Below, piece after piece: positions 34,701-46,407 of a stretch of 64,000 bases of DNA. The position numbers and the translations under genes are program-made. The notes below the pieces were generated by a model. That model searched no databases. It had not been told where the DNA came from and saw only the letters and a program-made list of their open reading frames with translations. The DNA is from Lindgomyces ingoldianus (Eukaryota > Ascomycota > Dothideomycetes > Pleosporales > Lindgomycetaceae): the NCBI RefSeq assembly GCF_010093535.1, contig NW_022985162.1, forward strand, positions 1,338,387 to 1,402,386. The letters are read 5' to 3'. Position 1 is the stretch's first letter. Each line of letters opens with the position of its first letter.

Positions 34701-37700
34701 TAATTTATTAAAATGTTGCTAAGGTGTTTGTTAAACTAAATAGCATTACTAACAGTTTATAAAGTCCCTATAGAGTTCTAAATGCTATAAGCTACTTATT
34801 TTCTTTTTTTATTTTTATTTTATTAAATCTATCTTGCATGTTAAATTTTATAAAGTATTAGGTTCTTTTTAGTTAGTTTATAATATCTTATATAATAGGT
34901 AGTAGAAACTAGTCCTAGATTATGTTATTATTTAGGGTTCTATAGTCTTAACAGACTTAGATTTTTCCTTTTTTTCTTTTTTGCAAAGACTACTACTAAG
35001 GCAACTAGGCTATAACTTTCTTAGATATAGCCTTAGGCTAATATTTAGTTAATATATTCTTATAAGGCTTCTTTCTATGTTCTTGTTAAAGGGCAAAGCT
35101 TATAAGTCTTTAAATTATAGTCTTTTATTAAGTTAATAGCATAGTCCTAAGGCTAGTGTAGTAGCAGTTCTCTAGGGTCCTCTAGTGTTTTAAACATGTC
35201 TTTATAGTCCTTATATTTAAGAGAAATAGTACTTTTATTCTAAATTTAGAAAATGCTAATCTATTTTACATCTTTATTAGTTTTAATTTCTTTATAAAAG
35301 ACTTTTTTAAGTTTTTTTTTTATTATTCTTACTACTTAAGCTTCTAGCTTCTAGTAAGGGAATTTCTACGGTTTTCCTTTTTTAGGAAAATAGCTGCTAC
35401 CCTACTTTACTTATTTATAGATTAGGCATTAATTGTTGTGGCATGCTAACTAGGTTATGCGTGCATAGTTGTTAGGAGTTTCTATAGTTATAGTCCTCTA
35501 GTTAATTGCAGGGTTATGTGTTCTAAGCTAATTATAGCCTAGGATTACATTATATTTACCTTTTAATAAAAGTATGTTTATAGACCTCTAGTCTTTTATG
35601 TTTAAAGTTTTAAAGTTTTTTTTATATATTTTTAGGTTAATCTATCCTTTGCTGTACTTAATTAAGGATGTGTTAGTAAAGGTTACCTTAAACAGGTTTT
35701 TTTTTATTTAGAATAGAATGCTTTATTTGTCTACCTAGTTTTTGTCTATTGCAGTAAACGTGCATCTACTGTCTATAAGGGCTAATCTAGGCCACCCTTT
35801 ATACATAAAGGTAGTTATTAGACTATGTCCTATCTCTTATCCTACTGCAACTAGGGCTAATACATTATAAAAGACTTCTTTATCTAAAAAGGGGTAAAAG
35901 TTAACATCTTATAGGTTGTTATTAAACTTATCCTTTTTTTTATAGATTTAATGCTTTTAGTTATAGTAGTTAGCTACTTTACATTTATAATCTTTAACTA
36001 AGTAATATAATGTTAGATAGTCTTCCTTTCTTACTACTTTTTACTAAAAGTAGTAGAATCTGTAGTTGTTTTATTCTTTACACGCTGCCTATTCTTCCTG
36101 TTTATAAAGAGGGGTAGTTTAGCAGGTGTAACAGTTTATAGTTTTGCAGGCTAAGGCTGTTCTTTGCTATAGGCATTTATTGTAATTCTTTTTCTATGTG
36201 GGCTACTAGCCTGTTTAATGCTTATTATCCTAGTGGTTAACACAATAACGTTGTGTACACTAGTACTAGGGGTATAGACAGCTGTTAGGTCTATGTAAGG
36301 TATTAAAGGGACTCTCTTAGGTCTACTAAGAGTATTCTTGTGTTTATACTATCTAGACAGGGTGTCTTTTCTATTAGTAATTGTTAGTGCTATAATTTTT
36401 ATCTCTGCAGAGTGCACACTAGCTGTAGCTCTGTTGCATTACTAAAGCCTTCCTGCTAATTGCAAGGCTTAGGAGTAGTGTTTTAGGCTTTTCTAGTACT
36501 AGTTTTAGGACTTTAAATCTAGTAAGTCTGCCTAGTCCTTCTAATTTCTAATCTTAGATTTAGATAAAGAACTACTATTACTTTTTATTATTTATAATGT
36601 TGTATTTAACTTTAGCTATCTGCTGTATTATGTTAAACATAAAGTAGTTGTTACTAATATTTATTTAGTAAAGCATTACTATGTAATAACTTAGGTAGTT
36701 ATGTTGTAAGCTGCACTTCTAGTATTTATATTTCTAAAATTATCTAGAGAGCTCTCTTACTAAAGTGCTAAAGGTCTAGTCTTAAAAAGGGAACTATTCT
36801 TCTCTCTTTTAAATGTTTATAATATATTCTTAGATCTAAGTCTCCTCTCTATATTTTTTAAAAATTATAAGGTCCTACAACACTATATCTAAGCTGCTAA
36901 AGTTTTAAATAACTACTTTCTAATACACTTTAAGGTAGTTATTTAAAAAATAGTTTTCTTTGCATTACTAGTAAAGTTTATTATTTAATCTTTTTAATAT
37001 TTTCTTATTTATAAGGCTGTATTTAGCAGTAATAGCTTTTATTATTATAGTAGTATTTTTATTCTCCCCTTTCTAGAAGTTTAGGCAGTTTTAGCAGAAA
37101 TGTCTTACTTTTCTATAGTTTAGGCAGGCCTTATTCTCTAGCTACTTTTATTATTCCTTTATTAAAGGTGGCCTATTGCGTCCTAAAACTTAGCTCTTCT
37201 TAGAGGGGGGGCTTTATATATGCTTTACGTAACTAAGGTTTATTAGTTTTTTATTATACTATAAAGGTTTTTTCTTTTTAAAAACAAACTTTAGTTTTTA
37301 AGAAGGTTTTTTTTTTCTTTTTCTTTTATGCTTTTCATAGCAATTATTATAAGTTATTGCTTACATAATAAAGTTTTTAAGAGTAGTTAGCTTTTTACTA
37401 TGCATAAATTTATTTTTTACTATTTTGCTTAGTTTATTATAGAACATGCAGCAAAAGGCTTTCTAGTCTGTCTATCTGCAGATAGCTAATTATTCTTTAA
37501 AGCGTGCTACATAGTTCTAGACTAGGCTAGTACCCTATTTTATAGTATTTAATTTATTGGCTACATTTTTTTTATCTAAAGTTTTATAAATAGCTGTTAA
37601 AGTGTCTTTAAAGTTTTTAATACTACTAAACACTTCCTTTATCTTAGGGGTAAGTGCTTTACTATTTACCTTAAAGTTTATCTAGTTGTCTGCATGTAGC

Positions 37701-37794
37701 TAAAACTAAATTGCAGGGGGGCCTTCTAGGTGTAATTCTATCTAGGATATTATTTCTGTGTCTGTCTAAAATGCTTCTTTGTTATACTACATAT

Positions 37795-39152
37795 CAGGGT
37801 TGCTGTTTACTATAGTAATAGTAATTACTATTACTATAGTAATTACTATGCAACCTTTTAGCTCTAGTAATAGTAATTACTATGCAACCTTTTAGCTCTA
37901 GTAATAGTAATTACTATTACTAGGTAGGCATAGTAATAGTAATTACTATTACTAGGTGTGTATAGTAATAGTAATTACTATTACTAGGTGTGTATAGTAA
38001 TAGTAATTACTATTACTAGGTAGGTATAGTAATAGTAATTACTATTACTATTACTATAGTAATTACTATAGTAATCTAGTAATTACTATTTACTAAAAAT
38101 AGTATAAAAGTATAACATAAGTCTTAATTAGCTATTTAAAATTTATAGCACTTTTAACTTTATTTTTCTTATTTTACTTAGACTACTATATTTAGATAAA
38201 CTTAGTAAACTAAGTAAAATAATTTAACTAAATAAACTAATCTAACTAAATAATTTAAATAATCTAAATAAAGTAAATAACTTAAGTAAACTAAGTAACT
38301 TAAATAAACTAAGTAACTTAAATAACTTAAATAAACTAAATAATTTAAATAAAGTAAATAACTTAAATATAAAAAATAACTAAAGTAAAAGAAATAACTA
38401 AAATAAAGAAAATAACTAAATAAATTATATAACTAAAATAAACTAAATAAATAAAATAAACTAAATAGTTTTTATTTATAGCTTTACTATATATAACTAC
38501 AAGTAGTACTATTATAACTAGAGACGCTAGTAGTACATTTATTTTCTAACTCTTTTAACTCTTCTTTATCTTCTAGATTTATTATTTGTTTTTGTTTTCC
38601 TTTAGAACTACTAGGTAAAGTATAATTATAAAAAAGTTGCTTTTTACTATAAGAATAGAAATAGCAATTATAAAAATATCTACTTACTAAATATAGTATA
38701 AAATATATATCTTTTTAACATTAATTTTTTCACTAAAACTAAAATTATAACATAATACAAATAAAGTTAGTAATATTAATAAGTAGAATAACTTTAGTAA
38801 AGTAAATATATATGTTAAATAGTATTATATAGCGTTATTATATATTATTATTATATATATTATAGTTGTTTAAATTATAGTAATTACTTGTTAAATTTTT
38901 TTTAGCTTATATAGGTTTTTTTTTAAATAAAAAAGCTTTATATATTACTAGAGACATAAGAATTATTATATACTATTATAATACTTATTACTTTTACTAC
39001 TTAAAATCTTTTTCTATAAAATATCTATCTATCGAAATAGTAATTACTACGTACCTCTAGTAATAGTAATTACTATTACTAGGTGCTTATAGTAATAGTA
39101 ATTACTAGCACTTAGTAATTACTATAGTAATTACTAAAAAGTGGCAACCCTG
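37795..39152. mobile_element. F1: hAT-like non-autonomous element (1358 bp) with palindromic arrays
   Basis: The ends CAGGGTTGC...GCAACCCTG are inverted repeats, and the 8-bp duplication ctacatat (37787-37794, 39153-39160) fits the hAT target pattern nTnnnnAn. Inside both ends lie arrays of palindromic TAATAGTAATTACTATTA units with a period of about 32 bp (37808-38095, 39040-39140). The centre is AT-rich with loose repeats of ACTAAATAA/CTTAAATAA type (38180-38470). No transposase frame is visible. Inserted in the A3 gag region. Confidence 0.88.
37808..38095. repeat. Palindromic subterminal array of F1
   Basis: About eight units of AGTAATAGTAATTACTATTA with spacers such as GGTGTGTA or GGTAGGCA. 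Each unit is itself a palindrome, so the array can form many hairpins. Confidence 0.8.
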
Positions 39153-39609
39153 CTACATATAAAGATAGCATCTTGTAAAAAATAGTTAAAGGTTTTTTAG
39201 TAATTTTTTAAAAAGCTTTAAAAAAGCTAGTTTTAAAGTTTTCTTAGCTATAATGCTTACTTTTTTAGTTAAAATGTTTTAAATTTTTACTAGTTTTACT
39301 TATAGTTTATGTATTTAATAAGCGTAGTTAGTAGCTTTCTAGAGGCTTATAGGTTTAAAAAAGTTCTATAATTTTACTACTTTTTAGTAAAGGTCTATAA
39401 CTTTTTGTTAAAGGCTTACTAATTTACCTATATCTTTACTAATCTGCTAGAGTTCTTTAATGTCTTCCTAGATTAAGTTAATCTGTCCTGCTAAAATAGC
39501 TTTACTTTAGGTTAGAACATCTACTAATCCTAATAGAGCTGTGTAGGCTATGTTAGAATCTAAGTTATATTAAGAGGTATCTATACTTTTTAAAAGGGGT
39601 AGTGTTTAA

Positions 39610-40202
39610 TGTTATAATCCTTGCTTTTGCAAAGCACTTAGGTCTGTTAATATTCTTAGGGGGGAAGTAGAACAGGTGGTAGGGGCTAACTAGTAGAGTG
39701 TACAGTCCTACGTACAGGCTATTAGGCTATTAGAGGGAAGTAGAGTGACTAAATTATAGTTTACCCTTAATGCAGTAGTAAGGAGGCTAGGTTAAACAGT
39801 CCTATTAGACAAGGTTAGAGGTCTATATAGTGTAAGATATATAATTAGTATTACAGCTTTTTAAAAAGCTAAATGCTACTTAGTCTATATAAAGAATAAA
39901 CTAAATGTTAAACACACCTTCTAAAGGTTGTTTAATGTAGGAACTATATACATATGCTAGGGGCGCTAAGGGGAGCTGGTGGGAGCTTATAGGAGTCTGC
40001 TAAGGAGGGCTCCCCTGAGCTCCCCTAGACTCCCTAGACTTGTGGCCTGTCCTCCTATTAGACGACACACTCTTCCATTACTGCGGGCAGCTGTGCTGCC
40101 TCCGTGTCCTCCGGTTAGTTCGTAAGCGAGCCCTGTCCCAACCCAGCTAGATTGTGGAGCACTGCCGGTGAAGTTACGCTAGTCCAACCATAGACTGTAA
40201 CA
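39610..40202 (-). repeat. A3 5' LTR (right copy)
   Basis: 593 bp, starting TGTTATAATCC (mutated inner edge). The outer 220 bp are nearly RIP-free and GC-rich. Confidence 0.92.
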
Positions 40203-40226
40203 TAAGGCTTACTTATCTTTAATTAA

Positions 40227-40439
40227 CTACTTAATTTTATAAATAGAAGTTAAAAAGAACTTATTCTTTTTTCTTTTTATGTTAAAATAAAAAGCATTTA
40301 CTAAAATTAGAGTAATAGTAGCTAAATAAACCTCCTTTAGACCTGTTCTAAACTTCTTAATAAATAGGCAGAAAAACAATTTAAGTGTTTTTAGACTATA
40401 GATAATAAAAGATCTATATAATTTTAGTAGCCTTAGCAA
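40227..40439 (-). pseudogene. Open fragment of the B2 pol relic (70 codons)
   Basis: Counterpart of 8510-8698 in B1, reading nearly the same peptide. It lies just right of the A3 insertion and belongs to the region between gag and RT. Not a functional gene. Confidence 0.6.
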
Positions 40440-41405
40440 ACCCTTAATGCAGTAGATTGTTAGGCTGTATAACTGCTAAAATTAGTCCTTTTCCTATAGT
40501 GCGTTGTGTTGTTTAATATCTAGCTCCACTTCTTTATTGCGCGCAGGCTAGGTTAATTGTATAAGCAAGAGCAGCGTAGGTTTATAGGTAGGCAGATATT
40601 TACTAGGCTATATAATCTAATTCCTCTCTATATCTAGATAAAGTTTAAAATAATGTAACTATTTAATACTAATAATGCAATCCTAGAAGCTAAGGTCTAT
40701 AATAATAAAAAAGCAGTTTTAAATGCTTCTTCTATTAATTTGCATGTGCAGGTAGATATACTAGTAGACAGGGACTTAAATCTAATCTTAAAAGCCCTTA
40801 ACTATAACTTTAAATAGTAAGTGTTAGATAAAGATATAAAAGCATTAAAATAATAACTTAGTAGTTAGTAAGTTAATAAATAAGAAACTATAAGCACTAG
40901 TATTAACTAAAAAATTTAAACAGACTTTAATACTTTTTAAATATAAAACAGTAAGAACTTAGAAGTGTTTTTCTTTAAATAAGTGTAATAAATTAATGTT
41001 TAATAGATTATACTTACTTAAGCCTAAAATAAAAAGTTTTTTTAAGTGTTACTATTTCTTATCTAAAAGGCATCTAAATTAAAATTATTTATATCTATAA
41101 ATTTTTTTTAGAATTTTACTACTCTATCTTTATTTCTTATACCCTAAAGATAGAGCAGTTGCTAGTAAAATGTTCTAGTTTTTTATAATTATAATAGTTG
41201 CTAAGAGTTGTCTGTCTTTCTAAAGCAGGTGTCTAGCTAGATTGTCTATAGGTAATTAAGGTAGACTAGGGTACTAATAAAGGTGCAGGTTAGAGTGCAC
41301 TAGAATAGTATACTGCCTTAGATGTATTACTAGAAACCTTCTAAGACTAATCTATACTAGGTCTAATAGTAAACTGTTAGGTAAAATTAACAGTTTACTT
41401 TAAAA

Positions 41406-42678
41406 CAGGGTTGCCACTTTTTAGTAATAGTAATTACTTAGTAATTACTAAGTAATTACTATAGTAATTACTAAGTGCTAGTAATTACTATTACTATAAG
41501 CACCTAGTAATAGTAATTACTATTACTATAAGTACCTAGTAATAGTAATTACTATTACTAGAAGCGCCTAGTAATTGCTATAGTAATTACTATTTTTCTA
41601 GTAATAGTAATTACTATTACTAGAGGTACGTAGTAATTACTATAGTAATTACTAAGTAATTACTATTTCTATAAATAGATATTTTATAGAAAAAGATTTT
41701 AAGTAGTAAAAGTAATAATNNNNNNNNNNNNNNNNNNNNNNNNNNNNNNNNNNNNNNNNNNNNNNNNNNNNNNNNNNNNNNNNNNNNNNNNNNNNNNNNN
41801 NNNNNNNNNNNNNNNNNNNNNNNNNNNNNNNNNNNNNNNNNNNNNNNNNNNNNNNNNNNNNNNNNNNNNNNNNNNNNNNNNNNNNNNNNNNNNNNNNNNN
41901 NNNNNNNNNNNNNNNNNNNNNNNNNNNNNNNNNNNNNNNNNNNNNNNNNNNNNNNNNNNNNNNNNNNNNNNNNNNNNNNNNNNNNNNNNNNNNNNNNNNN
42001 NNNNNNNNNNNNNNNNNNNNNNNNNNNNNNNNNNNNNNNNNNNNNNNNNNNNNNNNNNNNNNNNNNNNNNNNNNNNNNNNNNNNNNNNNNNNNNNNNNNN
42101 NNNNNNNNNNNNNNNNNNNNNNNNNNNNNNNNNNNNNNNNNNNNNNNNNNNNNNNNNNNNNNNNNNNNNNNNNNNNNNNNNNNNNNNNNNNNNNNNNNNN
42201 NNNNNNNNNNNNNNNNNNNNNNNNNNNNNNNNNNNNNNNNNNNNNNNNNNNNNNNNNNNNNNNNNNNNNNNNNNNNNNNNNNNNNNNNNNNNNNNNNNNN
42301 NNNNNNNNNNNNNNNNNNNNNNNNNNNNNGTAAAATAAGAAAAATAAAGTTAAAAGTGCTATAAATTTTAAATAGCCAATTAAGACTTATGTTGTACTTT
42401 TATACTATTTTTAGTAAATAGTAATTACTAGATTACTATAGTAATTACTATAGTAATAGTAATTACTATTACTATTACTATACCTACCTAGTAATAGTAA
42501 TTACTATTACTATACACACCTAGTAATAGTAATTACTATTACTATACCTACTTAGTAATAGTAATTACTATTACTATACCTACTTAGTAATAGTAATTAC
42601 TATTACTAGAGCTAAAAGGTTGCATAGTAATTACTATAGTAATAGTAATTACTATTACTATAGTAAACGGCAACCCTG
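41406..42678. mobile_element. F2: second hAT-like element, opposite orientation, with assembly gap
   Basis: The ends CAGGGTTGCC...GGCAACCCTG have the 8-bp duplication ctttaaaa (41398-41405, 42679-42686), again nTnnnnAn. The right end in reverse complement matches the left end of F1, so the orientation is inverted. Palindromic arrays lie at 41420-41680 and 42415-42665. The centre is replaced by Ns. Inserted in B2 near the gag knuckle. Confidence 0.88.
41720..42329. other. Assembly gap (610 N)
   Basis: Ns only. The flanking bases match F1 at about 38178 and 38985, so in F1 the equivalent stretch is about 0.8 kb of AT-rich sequence. Confidence 1.
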
Positions 42679-43885
42679 CTTTAAAATAGTAGGGGTATTC
42701 CTTCTTTCTATGTTATAGGCTGTTAGGTAGGCTACTATAGTCTTAAAAAAAGCCCTTTTAAGTGTGCTTAAACCCTAAGTTTAGTACTTTTAGGCTAGGT
42801 AGTATTTTTTTTATAGGTAAAAGAACTATTCTGCTTTTAATATAAACTTTTTAATAGCAGCACTAATAAAGTAAGCTTTAAAAGTAAAAAACACTTCTTC
42901 TTTACTTATTCTTAGAGTTTAAAACGCCTGTTACACTTTTGTCTTTTTATTACTAGTAATAAAGTAAGTTTATAAAAGCTTAATTATTTCTTCTATGTTC
43001 TTAAACTAAAAGTAATCTAATTTAGCTAGGTATCTAGGCTCTAGGTATTCCTTCGCGATACTAGCAGTGTGTCCCTATACTAGCGCTATGCGTGCGCGCT
43101 TACTCTAATAGTAATCTGCATTAATGTTAAGTCTGTCTGTAATAAAGGCTTGCTATTATTTAAATGTAGGTTCTTTACTATCTATAAAGTTCTTAATTTT
43201 AGGTGTATGTTTAGTAAGGTAGCTTTAAAGAAGCTTAGAGGTGCCTAAAAGGTCTCTAGCTATTAAAGTAGTAGAGGTAATTTAAGGCATTATTATAAGT
43301 AATTTAGTAGTTAGTAAGAGTTAATTAGGACTAATAGTTTTTAATCTAGTTAGCTATTTAATTTATGCCTTTAATTAAGCAACTTAGTCTTTAAGGGCTA
43401 TGTTACTCTAGTTTAACTCTAAATCTAGTAGGTCTTTAGCTTTAGGTTTTATAAAAGAGGGTTTAGCTGTTAAAGTAGGTAGTTATTTAGTTTTAAAGGT
43501 AAGCATTTTGCCTTAGCTATAGCTAGAATAGGTTGCAGTCTTTATAATAAGATCTAATAGTAGTTAAGAGTTAGGCATTAGTAGTTGTCTTTAATTCTAA
43601 TAAGTTATTAGTAGTCTTTAGGTTTCTACCTTAGTACACTTTTTACAACTTTTCTAAAGGCAATTTTAATTACAGAGGATAGGAAGTTCTAAACTTAAAG
43701 GCTTTAGTTAGTAGAAGGTCTCTAGAATCTTGTTTATAATAACTAAATAATTTAATATAACAGTGTATAAAAATAGTAACTTAAACTAAATTAAACACTT
43801 TTTAGAGTTAGACATAGTTAAATAAACAATTAATGTAATATTATTAATAAGGCTATTACTAGCAAAAGCAAGTTTTCTAATATAA

Positions 43886-44175
43886 TGTAATAGCGTAGGC
43901 AAGACAATAGGTCTAAATGCAGTATAAATCCACTTAGAGGCATATAGGAGTACGTAGGGACTTAGAGACCTAGGAATACTAATGACACCTATAGGCCTTG
44001 TACGTAGGATATTAGAAAACTACTAAGCTAGCTACAGGGGCAAGGTGCGACTAAATACATGAGGGAATAGAGGTAACTGCAGGGGACTGGGTCGAGTCAT
44101 GGTCGGGGCCGATACGGGGACCCTTCGGATAGGATCCGAGCGACCCGATATGGAACGATTCGTAGAATCGTTACA
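43886..44175 (-). repeat. B2 5' LTR (right copy)
   Basis: 290 bp, TGTAAT...GTTACA. The left inner edge is mutated and the right outer edge identical or nearly identical to 11035-11154. Confidence 0.9.
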
Positions 44176-45121
44176 CTCTGCATATAAAAATACACCTATA
44201 GTTCTATGTCTCTAAATTAAAAAAAGCGTTAAAAGAAATCCCCTTATCTACATAAAAATAAAAAGATAAGGAAACTAAATATAAAGTTAAACACATTATT
44301 AGTAATTAAAAAAATAAAAAAGAGTTTTTAGTAAAATAAAAAAGTTAGCTTACTAGTAAAAACACATAAAAACTAGCTAAGAATTTATAGAATATGCAGT
44401 TATTAGTATAAAGGTACCTCTAGGCTTGTCTAAAAGAAACTAGCTAGGTAATAAGGCACCTATTTTAAAAAAAGCAGCTATGTTATTACTAAATAGTAGC
44501 AGCCTTTAAAGATAAGTCTTTACTAAAGAGGGTTATAAAAGTAAACAGCTTTTTACTTTAGCCTTAAAGGCCTTTATCTTGTCTAAAGATAAAAGGTCTT
44601 CTTTTAAGTACTTTATGTGTTAAGCCTTTAATAAATCTAGTAATTTTTAGATATAATTTTATTTAGAACACTTTCTAGCTTTTGCCTTTAGTGTTTTTTA
44701 AACTTAATAGAACATTTTTTTATTAAGTTTCTGCTTATAAGCTTTTACTATAGTAGCATTTTAAAGAAGTTTTTTTCCTTTTTTACTCTAAGTAATTCTA
44801 TGCAGTGTTTAAAATAAAAGTGTTGCATTTACTATTCTTTTTTACGCACTTAACGCATTTATCTAATAATAAAGTTAGTACATAAGACAACTTTAATAAC
44901 TAGTAAGTGCTATAAAGTTGCATTTTTATCTAACAAAGAGAATTAAAGTAAAAAATAGTGCAAAGATAATAAGATAAATAAAACTAATAAGCTATTTAGC
45001 TTAAAAAAATAAATGTTAAAGAAGCCTTTTAGTAAGTAGGCACTAACTTTATAAATAAGCCTTTACTAACACAGGTGTGTAAGTAGAGCAGCAAGGACGC
45101 TGCTAGGGAGAAGGGGCAGCG
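44176..45121 (+). pseudogene. A1 3' internal end
   Basis: Plus-strand A-family 3' sequence between B2 and the A1 3' LTR. It is homologous to 253-1098 (A0) and to the reverse complement of A2 21601-22575. It ends with the polypurine tract in its CGCTGC/GCAGCG hairpin just before 45122. The pol region that should precede it is absent. Confidence 0.7.
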
Positions 45122-45724
45122 TGTTATAGTCTATAGTTAGACTAGCGTAACTCCACCTGTAGTGCTCTATAATCTAGAAAGGTTAGAACAAGGCTTGCTT
45201 ATAAACTAGTTAGAGGGCACAGAGGATACAGAGGCAGCGCAGCTACCTGCAGTAATAGAGAAGTGCGTTATCTAATAAGAAGATAGGCTATAAATTTAAT
45301 AAGTCTAAGAGAGCTTATAAAGCTCTACTTAGTAGACTTGCATAAACTTGCCTAACTTATGCTTAGCACCCTTTAGACATGTATATAGTATAGACCTTAA
45401 ATAACTTTTAGAAAGTGTGTTTAATGTTTAGTTTATTCTTTACATAGACTAAGTAGCATTTAGCTTTACAAGAAGCTATAATACTATTTATATATTTGCA
45501 CTATATATACCTCTAACCCTGTCTAACAGGACTGTTTAACCCGGCCTCTATACTGCTGCACATAGGGCAAACCACAATCTAGTCGCTCTCCCACCTCTCT
45601 ATTAGCCTAATAGCCTTTACGTAGGACTGTACACCCTGCCGTCGGCCCCTCTCACCCGTCCTACTCCCTCTTCCCCCAGGAGTATCATAGACCTAAGTGC
45701 TTCCACAAAGCAAGGATTGTAACA
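45122..45724 (+). repeat. A1 3' LTR
   Basis: 603 bp, followed by the duplication gcttt. The left inner edge is mutated; the right outer 180 bp are largely intact (for example gccgtcggcccc). Confidence 0.9.
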
Positions 45725-46407
45725 GCTTTTTAGTATGTAGACACTTACTTTATAAATAAACTTTTACTAATGTAGTTGTGTCAGCAGAGTGGTAAGGACG
45801 CTGCTAGGGAGGAAGGGCAGCGTGTTACAGTCTATAGTTAGACTAGCGTAACTCCACCTGTGGTGCTCCACAATCTAGCTAGCTTAGAACAGGGCTTGCT
45901 TATAGACTAATTAGAAGACACACAGGCAGCGCAGCTACTTATAGTTATAGAAGAATGTATTATTTAATAAAGTAGTAGGCTACAAATCTAATAAGTCTAA
46001 AAGAGTTTATAAAGCTATGCTTAGCAGGCTTATATAAACTTACCTAACTTACCTTAGCACTTTTTAAACATGTATATAGTTCTAACCTTAAACAACCTTT
46101 AAAAGGTGTGTTTAATATTTAGTTTATTTTTTATATAGACTAAGTAGCATTCTAGCTTTCTAAAAAGCTGCAATACTATTTATATATTTACACTATATAT
46201 ACCTCTAACCCTGTCTAACAGGACTGTTTAACCTAGCTACTATACTGCTGCTTAAGGGCAAACTACAATGTAGTCACCCTACCTTCCTCTACAAGCCTAA
46301 TAGCCTTTACGTAGGACTGTACACCCTGCTGTTAGCCCCTACTATCTGTCCTACCCTACTAGAAACCTTATTAACCCGAGTGCTTCTACAAAGCAAGGAT
46401 TGTAACA
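45725..46407 (+). mobile_element. A0 continuation with 3' LTR
   Basis: 45725-45822 continues the A0 internal end interrupted at 1098, including its polypurine tract. 45823-46407 is its 585-bp 3' LTR (TGTTACAG...TGTAACA). The left half of the LTR is moderately mutated and the right outer part keeps more CpG. The partner LTR is not in the window. Confidence 0.82.

Larger units (their letters stand above)
31151..40202 (-). mobile_element. A3: Ty3/gypsy LTR retrotransposon carrying a hAT-like insertion
   Basis: 593-bp LTRs (31151-31743, 39610-40202) are flanked by taagg (31146-31150, 40203-40207). It is minus-coded like A2. RT core relic VYLDNVLIY at about 34630-34670, integrase relic near 33445-33475, gag knuckle relic at about 37080-37130. 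Without F1 and its duplication it is about 7.69 kb. The LTR sequence differs from A2 in the middle (CTAGGGGCGCTAAGGGGAGC region), so it is a distinct subfamily. Stops throughout. Inserted in B2. Confidence 0.92.
19471..44175 (-). mobile_element. B2: Ty3/gypsy element lacking its 3' end, hosting A2, A3 and F2
   Basis: This is a second B-family copy coded on the minus strand. Its own sequence is 19471-20985, 28750-31150, 40208-41405 and 42687-44175. These sum to 6603 bp, exactly the length of B1 from 4552 to 11154, so no net indel separates the copies. The left 594 bp (3' LTR and adjacent internal sequence) is missing and E stands in its place. RT relic at about 30505-30545 and gag knuckle at about 41155-41205. 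The right LTR (43886-44175) is followed by A1 sequence. Stops are everywhere. Confidence 0.88.
1099..45724 (+). mobile_element. A1: Ty3/gypsy LTR retrotransposon hosting most of the nest
   Basis: Two 603-bp LTRs (1099-1701 and 45122-45724) of the form TG...CA are flanked by the 5-bp duplication gcttt (1094-1098 and 45725-45729). The two ends therefore belong to one insertion although they lie 44.6 kb apart. Its own remaining sequence is 1702-2494 and 16278-16950 (gag side, plus strand) and 44176-45121 (3' end). About 4.1 kb of pol is missing compared with A2, apparently lost with the E-mediated rearrangement at 17601-19470. Everything else inside is younger insertions: C, B1, D1, E, B2, A2, A3, F1 and F2. 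All reading frames are broken by TAA and TAG. Confidence 0.85.

Noticed and set aside
37808..38095. CRISPR-like array of short repeats and spacers
   Set aside because: The units are palindromic AT-only sequence in a eukaryotic hAT-like element, the spacers are short and repeated, and no cas-like gene exists.
45122..46407. Two neighbouring A-family LTRs as one tiny element with 98 bp between them
   Set aside because: The duplication gcttt pairs the first LTR with the left end of A1 at 1099, and the 98 bp continue A0 from 1098, so they belong to two different elements.
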